Below are positions 10,842 through 20,800 of a stretch of 64,000 bases of DNA, in pieces. Within the stretch, counting starts at the first letter, position 1. Each line of letters opens with the position of its first letter. Source of the DNA: Opisthorchis felineus (lineage: Eukaryota > Platyhelminthes > Trematoda > Opisthorchiida > Opisthorchiidae); NCBI GenBank assembly GCA_004794785.1, contig SJOL01006490.1:124001-188000 (forward strand). The letters run 5' to 3'. Under the pieces are notes generated by a model. The model had not been told where the DNA came from, made no database searches, and was given only the letters and a program-made list of their open reading frames with translations. The position numbers and the translations under genes were made by a program.

Positions 10842-13187
10842 TCATCTTCCAGACCAGTGACTTCCAAAAACACTGTTTTCTGAATATGTAACAGTTGGAT
10901 AGATTGGTCCAGGAAATACTGGCAAAGAATCACGGCAGTCGGCCTGAACGTATTGTTCAAAACTGTAGGCTCCATCGAAACTTGCATTAGCAACATGTGA
11001 TACTGGTTCAGATCGTAATACGTTGAGATCCCGTATCAACGGGGAGATGTTTGACGAACCATATTCATAGGCACCAACTGCACCAGGGGAATATGGAGTC
11101 AGTGGATTACCACTGAGTGAGAAATTCTGCTCGCTCGTCTCACTGGGGTAAGCATAACGCTGCTGTAGGAACCCACATGAGGGCTTGGATCGCTGGAATC
11201 CGCAAAAGTCCTGCTGACCTGACCTGTCTGATCCGGTAACACATCTCACATTTGGTGAACTGCAGTTTGTGAGAGAATTGGATTCGAAAAATCCATCAAA
11301 CATAGCAGTTGTTTTTGCATGCAGCGACCCACTGAAAATAGGATAAACCGGTGGTGTGAGCTTTGATTGCTGGTTGGCAAAGTCCTCTTCTTGTTTAATT
11401 TCATATAGTTCAGACTTACTAAACTCATTCTGAGTTTCCTCCTGGAGCCCCAGCAGAACTGGATCTCTTAGTCTTGAACTTGAATTTAATGAAAAATTTG
11501 GTTTGTATTCTGCCTGATTATGGGATTTTTTCCTCAGTCGGTCGGCATTTCTTTTCTTATTCATTTTTGTCCACAGTACCGCCACAACTATGCTCAGTGC
11601 TGTGAACGAACTGAGGAAAATCAGTAAGGTGATTAGCAACTTATTGACGCTCAGTGTATTGTTTTGAAAGTTCGCAGTCATCTGTGAACTCCATCCATTG
11701 TTCGCTTTTGAATACTCAACAAGGCTTGGATCTTCCGGGTTGATATTTACATAGAAGCGACTCTCACTTCTGTGACTGTGAACACCCATGTCGGACACAA
11801 TGGTTATCAGAAGATACGCTCCTGGCCTCGGTTGATGTACCATGATATGACCATCTATGTTCTGTAGCTGTAGATGTGAATGCTCATTTGGTTGGATTTT
11901 CATCAGACTAACGGCTTCTGAGTCCTTTAGGCTTCTATTTGGAATCCAGTTTGTTGACAGCTCACCGGAAGTAGCATTCATATAAAACAACTCACTTCCG
12001 TTTGTGCCTGGTTTAATGTGGAACACAACGGTGCCGTTTTCACCTTGGTCACTATCAGTTGCACGGACTCGAGTCACTAGAGTTCCTGGGGGTGAGTTGG
12101 CATAGATGGGCTGGTGGAAGCCAACAGTCGTGTCGTACAAGGGGAACGTTTGAACCGGTGCATTATCGTTTTCATCGAGGATGTGGATTGTGATTGTGGT
12201 GGTGACGCTATTTGCCGGCGTACCCTCGTCGTAGGCGAAAATCTCGAAAAACAAAGTCGCATAGGCTTCTCTGTCTACAGGCATTTGGCTAACTAACAGT
12301 GCACGGATCTCACCGTCCCCCACCAGTTCATCCTGCATTAAACCGCTCTTATCTGTGTAATTAAAAGACCGATCATTGTAGCGGAACTTGGGATCGGGTG
12401 AAAGACGGATGTACTTATGAACATCGGTCCCAGCATTGGCCACTGATAAATGAACGCGCCCGTTGGCTCCAGCATCCTTGTCCGTACAGAGAATATGGGC
12501 AACGACCGTGTCCACACGCTGATTCTCCTCAAGAAAAAATTCCAATGGACCAGAAAATGTTGGCGCACAGTCATTGATGTCTGACAGTTTTACCACAATT
12601 TCAGTTGATGCGGAAAGGCCACCCTTGTCCTTTGCAAACACCTTCAAGTTCATTATCTCGGATAGTTCACGATCAATCAGACTTGGCTGCAGGACCTCCA
12701 CTCTTCCAGTGTTTGGGTCAATGGCGAACGCTTGTATGAAGTTACTTGAGCCGGTGAGATAACCCGCTTCTGGAGTTACATCTCCCAACTCGTAGATTAA
12801 CTCACCATATTCACCACTATCTGCGTCCACAGCTTTCACCTCGACTACCGATGTCCCTTGAGGTGAATGTTCATGCAAATTCACCGAATACTTTTCTTTC
12901 AGAAAAGACGGAGCATTATCATTGCGATCTTCAACAGCGGCCGTAATACGAATCCGATGTTTTTGAGGTTGCAGCACTGGCTTCTGCTTGTTTTCAAAAA
13001 TATCTGCCAAATCAACACACTCAATCATGACGCTTACCCGGGGAGTCCTCTCGTAATCTAGCACACCTTTTGTAAAAACAAAGAAGACAGTTTCAGAAAC
13101 GGAATGAATTCGCAAGTGTTGTGAGCCGACCTGCAATTCAGGATCTGTCGCAAGCTCTCCAGTGTTATTGGCCGCTTGGCAAGAAAC
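10842..13187 (-). CDS. Protocadherin, coding exon B (residues 458-1238, C-terminus)
   Basis: This exon continues the protocadherin in phase 0 after a pyrimidine-rich acceptor ending TTCTCAG. It completes EC4 (LDYE at 499-503 region, DRNDNAP at 544-550), then EC5 (IDRE near 628, ending in DINDCAP at 660-666), EC6 (VDRE near 761, ending in DENDNAP at 795-801) and EC7 (about 804-942), which lacks a terminal DxNDNAP as is usual next to the membrane. A single membrane span lies at about 974-996, followed by the basic stop-transfer KMNKKRN and a tail of about 242 residues rich in Ser, Tyr, Pro and acidic clusters. Seven EC repeats and about 1240 residues fit the delta-1 type protocadherins by size, but I see no RRVTF (PP1-binding) motif in the tail. 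The stop is TGA at 10842-10844. Odd points are Cys for Asn in the EC5 linker and no canonical AATAAA in the roughly 1 kb downstream. Confidence 0.93.
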   Translation of the reverse strand, partial: VSCQAANNTGELATDPELQVGSQHLRIHSVSETVFFVFTKGVLDYERTPRVSVMIECVDLADIFENKQKPVLQPQKHRIRITAAVEDRNDNAPSFLKEKYSVNLHEHSPQGTSVVEVKAVDADSGEYGELIYELGDVTPEAGYLTGSSNFIQAFAIDPNTGRVEVLQPSLIDRELSEIMNLKVFAKDKGGLSASTEIVVKLSDINDCAPTFSGPLEFFLEENQRVDTVVAHILCTDKDAGANGRVHLSVANAGTDVHKYIRLSPDPKFRYNDRSFNYTDKSGLMQDELVGDGEIRALLVSQMPVDREAYATLFFEIFAYDEGTPANSVTTTITIHILDENDNAPVQTFPLYDTTVGFHQPIYANSPPGTLVTRVRATDSDQGENGTVVFHIKPGTNGSELFYMNATSGELSTNWIPNRSLKDSEAVSLMKIQPNEHSHLQLQNIDGHIMVHQPRPGAYLLITIVSDMGVHSHRSESRFYVNINPEDPSLVEYSKANNGWSSQMTANFQNNTLSVNKLLITLLIFLSSFTALSIVVAVLWTKMNKKRNADRLRKKSHNQAEYKPNFSLNSSSRLRDPVLLGLQEETQNEFSKSELYEIKQEEDFANQQSKLTPPVYPIFSGSLHAKTTAMFDGFFESNSLTNCSSPNVRCVTGSDRSGQQDFCGFQRSKPSCGFLQQRYAYPSETSEQNFSLSGNPLTPYSPGAVGAYEYGSSNISPLIRDLNVLRSEPVSHVANASFDGAYSFEQYVQADCRDSLPVFPGPIYPTVTYSENSVFGSHWSGR

Positions 13188-16100
13188 CTGAGAAGGCGAA
13201 CAAAAGTGAAACAAGTTTTTATGATGAACTGGTTCACCTGTGTACAGTTAGAATTTACGGTTTTTACAATTTTACACAATTAATTGGCCAATACGAACAT
13301 TGCGCTACCCGTAGAGAACGGGCAACTTACTTATCAGAGTGTCCAAATTCATTGTGGTTACTTGAACTTAGCAGTGCCGATGAATTGTCTCGAACTAGTT
13401 TCCAATGTGTCTGACTGCTCCCTCCTATATGCGGTCTAGTCAAAAGTGCACGTCAAGTTTGTTTTAGCAAAAAAATGTCCAGGAAGCGGTGTGTCCACTC
13501 AAGCGGTGGTTAGGGTAACAAAGGTATGCATGTAATTCATGAGGCAGTTTGGGGTATGGTTTATAGACAGCTCAAACACGTATAAGTTCACCTCACCAGG
13601 GAATGACTCATTATTATAACGATAGCTCAACAAGTTATTAGGCTATTGTAGTAATCTACGATAGCAACGGTGAATCGCAAAAAATTTAGATTACAAATGC
13701 GCAATCAAGTTTATCCCAATCAGCTGTGACCGTTCAAGTCCCATTTTAGGTATTCGGATCGGATTTATGGCGGCACACGGTCATCCCTAGAGGGTGTACG
13801 CCATTGGGTTCACGCTTGTTGTAATTGAACACTTCGATTAGGGTCAAACGACTCTCGCGTTAACATCACCCAAACGCCAATCGTGCGTGAAATCGCTTTT
13901 GCTCGACAATTAATGATTTAATTGACCGGGCACTCGTGTCAGCTTTATTGAGGATCTCAAATTTCGTGGGACTTTGGTAGTGCCCTATACATATCCGAAC
14001 CAATAACTAAATAGCAAAGTTATTTTGGTGTTCCATTTTCAGTTGTTCTAGTAGGTTTGTCTGAATCCTGTCTCACACTGTTGCAGCTGACCAATCCACT
14101 TGACAAATAAGTTTGAACCCCAGATGTTCAGTCGATGTAAAAGACGTGAGACCCATAAGTCAGGTTTTTTGCCGACCAGATATTCCCGCTGGATACCGAT
14201 CTAGAGTGTTCCGAGCAAAGGTTTTCCTTCATGGGTTGAGGGTACTGTATAGTATGAATGGTTCCTACATGCTCAGCTCACTCACCATAGGAATTGGTAG
14301 GAAAACGACCATCTTTATCGTAAAAACCCAAGCTAACCTAAGTCCTCAAATGCAGTATCATTGAATGTTTAGGTGATGAGTGTTTGTGTTATCCAAATGT
14401 CTTCCGACGACCCGGAGCTGCGATTAGTGAACTTCATTTAGGTAGCTTCTTGGCTGCTTTTTATGCAGCTTGCGAAATTTAGACTGAACTAGACAAAATA
14501 AAGTTTAGATGAAGACATTCTAGTGGATTGCGGTTAACTGCAGATCAACTGCGGACATAGTTGCTGGAATGTGATGTTAATTTTGTTATCTGACTTCAAG
14601 CTGCTCATGCGATCTGCCAAACAAACCATAATTTTGGACGAAGAAATCAGCTATCCGAATCAGGACAAAAAGTGATTCATCGTTAGCTGAACTACGGAAA
14701 AATAGCTGTAGCTCATTGTGACACTAATTTGCATCGGTATGGTTTGATGACTGATTATTTGGTCACTATGGCTTTTAATAAATGAATCGATGGCTCGAAC
14801 GGGTGACGGTATGTTTTGTGAATTAACTTAGGCTATACACAACGACAGAAGTCAGCGCATGCACCTATTTTTATCTGCGTGGAACTACTTCCAACTCGAG
14901 AAAATAATTCTCTAATGTCATGGATTTTCGTCGAATATCCTGACGATTGGTACTGGACCCATAGGTGTCGATCATCCAGTGCGAACCAACTGCGTAGCTG
15001 ATCCAATTTGGTAAGATTCCTTTTATAGAATATTTGTAGCCATGATGACAGGCGAGTCCGTATCGGATGCCACGAAGACATGCACAATTAAAACAGAATG
15101 GCAACAGCCGGGTGATTTGAATATTATGGCAGGTTTTTGACTGACAGTGGACACCTTAGCAAGGGCATTTTGTTCGGTTTTCGGGTCTTTAAAACACCAC
15201 TGTAGTTTGTGCACACATGCATCAGATTTGTTCAATAAATGAAGGATATGACGACAGCCAGTATTGAAGTTTTAGTTTTGCAAGAATGAACGCGCGGTCA
15301 CTACGAATCTGAAGACAAGCAAGACAAAAGCAGAGGAAGTAGTTTAAAAGAACTGTAGAATAGTTATTTCTCTCACGCACATATGATCCTTTTTGAACCC
15401 CGTAACTCAATCGTTGCAAATTAGCTCAACATCACATTATGGCAGTTTCAGGTTGAAATCTAAACGATGGATACTTGATGGCTCGGGTCCTGTATGAGAA
15501 ATACGCATTCTTATTCATGATAAACCGGTTTGCCTGTTTAAAACAAATTACAGTTATTAGGAGGGTTTAAGGCTCTCGTATCCAAAAAGTGGAATTTATC
15601 CCTTGGTCTTAAACGGTGTATGTGACTGGATCACCAACAACATGTTATTAAGGAATATTGTATCAACCACTGCTATGGTGATCATACACAGTTTTATAAA
15701 AGGACGAAATGAGGGCGAAACTTCTGTAGAGGCTATTTCTGAGATACCTTAAACTCTTCAAAAATCGCACCCGGCTTGGCAGGAAAAGGGCTATTCATGT
15801 AAGTCAAGTTTTCAGTTAGTCATTTGATCGACGTCACTAATAACACCAGGCCGTAAGCTCGCAAATATTGGTTTACCCAAATACCTCAGCTATACATGAG
15901 GCAACTTGTCCAAACAGACGTTCAACTTTAAGGTTTTCAGAAAATGACTGTGATTCGACTGATTACATAATGAAAAGCCCAATTACGCATAGTGCGAAAG
16001 AAGAGACAAGATTGGAGGTGGACTCATTCATGTCATAGATACTTGGACCTTCCACTTCATGATCTACTAGGCGTCGTTCACAGTCTCCTGATTGGCAGCA

Positions 16101-16391
16101 TCCACCTTAAATTAGCCGGATGACATCAAGGTTTGGCCCATTGTAGACGTCACACTAACGGTCCGAATCACGCTTGACCTTTGAATATATGGGTGTGATG
16201 GAGCACAAATCTCCTCGATAACAAGGGCGGTAGAAGTTCGCCCTGTACTCGGAGGACATTGGTGGCGGTGGCACGGGTCCACATCAGGGGCGTATTTTCT
16301 TTTAGGACTGGAACTGTTTATTCTAACTTCCTAGTTATTCGTATTTTATATGGCCAACAAAAGTTCGTAAGCGATTCGGCGAAAGACTTAC
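13188..16391 (-). other. Protocadherin intron (phase 0, 3204 bp)
   Basis: The intron runs from a GTAAGT donor (plus-strand ACTTAC at 16386-16391) to a pyrimidine-rich CAG acceptor (plus-strand CTG at 13188-13190). It splits EC4 between a Lys and a Val codon. Inside I see no exon that would keep the cadherin fold. Short overlapping open frames at 14833-15235 on the minus strand show no family resemblance. No SINE head or other named repeat was recognised here. Confidence 0.85.
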
Positions 16392-17762
16392 TTTTCCATG
16401 GGAGGATTCATCCTCATCTTTGATGTAGAATTTCAGAACCGGCTTTGTAACAACCTCATTTTCTGGAATCGTGACATTTTCTTGCACGATGAGGCTAGGA
16501 ATATTGTCATTCGCGTCACGCACTGTAACAAATACGGTCATCGATGAAGAACGTTGGGGACTTCCAGCATCTTTGGCAAGGATTGGCAGTACAAAATGCC
16601 TTTCGGAATAAATTTCGTAATCTAACGCAGTCCGTACGCGGATGGCACCGGTCACTGAATCAATAACAAACTTTCTAGTCGCCTCTGCACTTGTCAGCGG
16701 GCTGAAAGCATATGTGATTCGTCCATTGTCCCCTGAATCTGCGTCAGTTGCTTTCGCCACATATAAAGGCCTATTGTTTAGCGTAGAGTTCTCTGGAATA
16801 GTGATGTAGTTCTCTCGTTCGTTGTACGTAAACACAGGAGCATTGTCATTAATATCTAATAAATGCACAATAATGGATAATGATCCAGTAAGTTGTGGAT
16901 TGCCACCATCAATGGCCAATAGAACTGCATGTATTTCTCGATCCGCCAGATTTTCATAATCCAACGGTCGCACGTGAACAAGTCGGGGAGTCGAGATGTG
17001 GATGTCGTCGATTTCGAGCGGAAGTGGAGCGACGGACTGTTGGAACACAGTGTTGGTAACACTCACATCTAAACTTGGTTTTACCTGAGGATCACTAAGC
17101 GAGGGAGATTGAATAAGACGATATTCTACGATACCATTTAGTCTTGAGTCTGTGTCAATTGCAACGGGTAATGTTTCGTGACCGGATACATCTTCTTCAC
17201 GAATGTACATATGAAAAGGCGAGGGTTCTGCTGAGTCACTCGAATCCATCGGTGAGGATATGACGGGTAGGAATTGTGGAGCATTGTCATTAGCATCATT
17301 TATCCGAATAAGAATCTGAATAGTTAGTTGTTTCCGAGATTTTGTTTCCAAAATGTGAATATTTCTGGATTTTCCACTAACTTCTTTATCGTTACTGATT
17401 GTTGCCAATATGGTTGCCTCAATTTGGCACACAATGAGTTGACAGCAAGCCAGCGGTCCACAAATTTCACTCCTGTTGTCTCGATCAATATGTTTAACCG
17501 TGATCAAATCCCCGTTGATACTGAGATGAAAAAAGTCGTTGAAGTACTGAAACTTTTGTGATGTCATTAAGACAAAGGCAATCTTATCAGGGAGACTTGG
17601 TTTAAGACTGTCAGCTACATTTCCGACCAGGGCATCAGCAGGAGTTTCGTCGGCTAAATTGTATACCACAGTTGGAAAGACTTTGTTTCCGATGAATGTT
17701 TTGAGCTGAACGCAAAAGAGGCACAATTTGAGGAGAATATACGAAGAGCGGATCAACCACAT
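16392..17762 (-). CDS. Protocadherin, coding exon A (N-terminal 457 residues)
   Basis: This exon encodes the start of a calcium-dependent cell-adhesion receptor at the plasma membrane. Residues 1 to about 25 form a signal peptide with a hydrophobic core around residues 8-20. EC1 ends in the calcium-binding motif DANDNAP (156-162), EC2 in DINDNAP (303-309) and EC3 in DANDNIP (416-422); EC4 begins at about 423. LDYE occurs at 267-270 and 380-383. EC1 has the Cys-rich stretch after an IDRD motif (92-95) that is typical of protocadherins. The ATG has A at -3 and an in-frame TGA 15 nt upstream, so this is very likely the true start. The exon ends in phase 0 at a canonical GTAAGT donor (intron begins at 16391). 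Joining codon 457 to exon B restores the usual EC4 strand pattern, with the GKVSC join. The family is certain; the exact orthologue is not. Confidence 0.93.
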
Positions 17763-17778
17763 TCTTATCCTTGTTCAT
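17635..17778 (-). promoter_or_regulatory. Overlapping upstream ORF in protocadherin leader
   Basis: An ATG lies 16 nt upstream of the protocadherin start, in another frame, and stays open for 47 codons into the coding region before TGA. It has T at -3, a poor start context, whereas the main ATG has A at -3. If the mRNA contains this leader, the upstream ATG could lower translation of the receptor by leaky scanning. It is not likely to make a functional peptide. Confidence 0.4.
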
Positions 17779-17841
17779 ATATGTTTGCACTTCCCAATAA
17801 TTGAAGTTTATTCGCTTTTATTGTTCTCGCAGGCTTTAACT
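17763..17841 (-). promoter_or_regulatory. 5' leader of protocadherin with a strong 3' splice site
   Basis: On the minus strand a long pyrimidine tract (CTTTTATCTTCTATTTTAG) ends at an AG at 17841-17840, 77 nt before the ATG. This looks like a real acceptor, so the visible coding exon probably starts at 17839 and its 5' UTR continues in an upstream exon. Alternatively, the acceptor receives a spliced leader, since trans-splicing is known in flatworms. The promoter is therefore probably not in the immediate upstream sequence. The assignment is inference from the splice-site shape only. Confidence 0.55.
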
Positions 17842-20800
17842 AAAATAGAAGATAAAAGGTGGCCTTGTGTGAGCTTCGACGAACTCGAAATGAGGCGCAA
17901 TCTAGCCGATTACGAAAACGTGGGTAGCACAACCCTTAGTGATGTATACTGACAGTTCAAGATGATTGGTACAGCAGTTCTGGACTGTGTACAGCATCGC
18001 GCGGGTGACATATTTTGGCAGCGTAACAATGGAAAATCGGAAACTCTGAATGAAGAACGTTCAGTGTCAGAGATAGGAAAGATATTACAAAAAGCCAATG
18101 ACGTATTATCACTGAAGAATTTCTGCACTGTATACACACCGGGCTTACGTCTTAAGTGCTTCCAATACCGGAGCATAACTTCTAAGTTAATCCTGAAACC
18201 CGTCACACCAGAAGGTCCTGAATCAGCTGTGTAAGACCAACTTTGACTCATTTGATAGCTATTAACACTGTGGCAAAAAGAGAGAGAAAATTTGCTTGCA
18301 CCGTAAAGCTGTCGGGAGCAAACTCTCCAATGAGGGAAGTGAATTAGCATAGGAATGTTGATTGGCATGACGACATTTTTGACAGACCTTTGGCCAGTAC
18401 TGAATGTTGACGCCTAACAGTGTGCTCGAGTGAGCCATCCAAACTCAGGTAGATGACTGTTGCCATGTTGGCCAGAATCTTAACGAAAGGTTTATCCGGA
18501 AGTAAAGCTGAGCAGAAAACGATATTCAGCACAACGTAAATCTGCCGAGTTCGCGTAAAATGGCGCCTGGGAAACATCAAGCCCAACAAACTGTTCTAAT
18601 ACTTCCCATAGGCAATCACACACAGCTATGTTTGAGAATCCTAAGTTGCTAATCTTCAAAGGTTACGCACCCCATAATGGAAGTACAAAAGATGGCTGGT
18701 GCAGTGCAGCTTTCCCTGTACGAATTGGAAAATCCAAGTGATCGTGCTTTAAAGGAGGGAATACCTTGGCAATTTGAGAAGGCCTTGCAGTCAAAGGGAG
18801 GGTCATCTGAGGGACAGAATACTATGTAACCCAAAGTTGACAAATGATGACCGATTATTTATTGCAGTACAAACTGACAGGATGCGCCTTTTGTACACTT
18901 GCTTGAGTCCGTAAAACACGTCATAACTGAGCCAACAACAACAAAAACACTACTTAATTCCTGGAGCAAAATTAATTTAAAAGGTCACCGATCCAAAACA
19001 GCTGCTTCTCTTATTTTAACCCTCTTGGTGGTGATTTTGCGATGGTTTTCCACTCCTTTCTGCCTGATACAGTGGATGTGCTATGGAATGTGGTCTTCCG
19101 AACCATTTTTACGTCACCATTTTCGTTTGTTACTAAGGTTTGTAGATTACAGTTTGTTTTCCCACCTAACAGGAATCAAATTTGAGGACAATGATCAAGC
19201 GTCAAAATAAGGCGAGACAACAATGTCACGAGACTGGGACGTTATACAGTAGGTCGCTGTATTAAACCGCTATGGGAACACCCCTACTCTATCTCTGAAA
19301 CAAATTCGGCAAGCAATCGCCCCTTTGGCGACTCGTCACTCAGACTAAGTGTTTTGGATTTATTAGGTAAAACGACTAGCATCATCAACATTTCATAGTT
19401 ACTGCAGGAAAGACTGGCATGAATGATGATTTATCATGGGGTAATTTCCGTCCCAAAAGGCCGGTAGATACAGCAAAACAAAGCCCCAAACTTTCACTCT
19501 GGTTTTCCGCAGGGTTGAACTGTAAGTAAACCAGGAAATAGCCAAGAAATACAATGTTGGGCTTCTCAACTACCCTAAAGCGGAGAGGAGGCGGAGCGTT
19601 TAGACCTCACAATTTGTCAAGTAATTTGTGGACGTGTTATCACTACAAATAAGTAGCATTCTGTCACACACTGGTACCATGTATAGATGACATAGATAGT
19701 AATCCCAAACATGGAACTTGCGTGTAAACTGCTGAGTACTGGGTGACGGGCCAGAAGAGTAGTTCACATTGGTTTAAAAACATCAGAATGTCAGAGGGTG
19801 TGGCGGTATACACCTGTGAACAAGCGAGACTCACTCAGTCACGCAAAGCAGATAATCCCTAAAAATGTCAAGATATTTTGTTTCTACCATGTAAATCATA
19901 CGCTAGACTTCAATCAAATCCCAAATTAACGCTGCCAATCCTTCACAATCGAGGATTTTGGCAGACGGCCAGTGAGCCAAAAACGTTCCCCGGTTCTCCC
20001 AAAACGTAAAAAATGTTGCTAAAGTTTTCAACCATTAGCTTGCTTGCTGTGACTAAAATAACCATCTTGTGAGATGTCCACTAAGTTTTCTCTGAAACAT
20101 CTCTCTGAGTGAAGTTTTCTCCCGTAGTTGAATTCCGTCAGACGCATCAAACACGTTGAACGCGAATATACATGCTGGGTCATCAGCTGTTCTTCTTTGT
20201 GGCAAACCAAATATCTTTAAATTAGTTATCGTGCTGAAATGATTTTTTTTCAACTGGAGTAAACACAATAAAAATGATCTTCCCGGAATAAAAAGAAACA
20301 TTCTAAGTTTATCATAAACTACATATCCGGCCAATGTTTCTGTTAAAACCTGACAGGCACTAAAAGACTTGAGAAGCTTTAAACAGAAAGTGATGCGCGT
20401 TATTCTCAAACTGAAAAAAGGATGCTACTTGAAATGCCAACCGGCTTTCTTTTACTGCTAGTATGCGTTGTTTATCAGTGCAATCTCTATAGGCATATAA
20501 ACTGAATCAAGTTATGTTCCTTACACTATCAGTTAGGCGATAATCACTCACTGTGGCGCTGCAGCAGATGGAATAAAGGGGACTGAGGTGACTGTTAAGT
20601 AAATAGTTGAGTCACATTTATCCAAAAGCTGGATAAAGTCCGCAGCTGCGACGAATTGCAGCCTTGTTGCCTTCTAAAACAGTCTTTGATTATTTTTATT
20701 GAGTGCATAATTGTAGAACCTTGAAGTTTTTCAACACGGGGAACACCTTATAGGACAAACATATTTTGATCTTTAAAGGGTGAGTATTTCAAAGTTAAAT

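Noticed and set aside
17910..18368. 152-codon minus-strand open frame just upstream of the protocadherin start
   Set aside because: It has no domain, signal peptide or splice link to exon A, overlaps an open frame on the other strand, and lies upstream of the strong acceptor that should start the visible exon.
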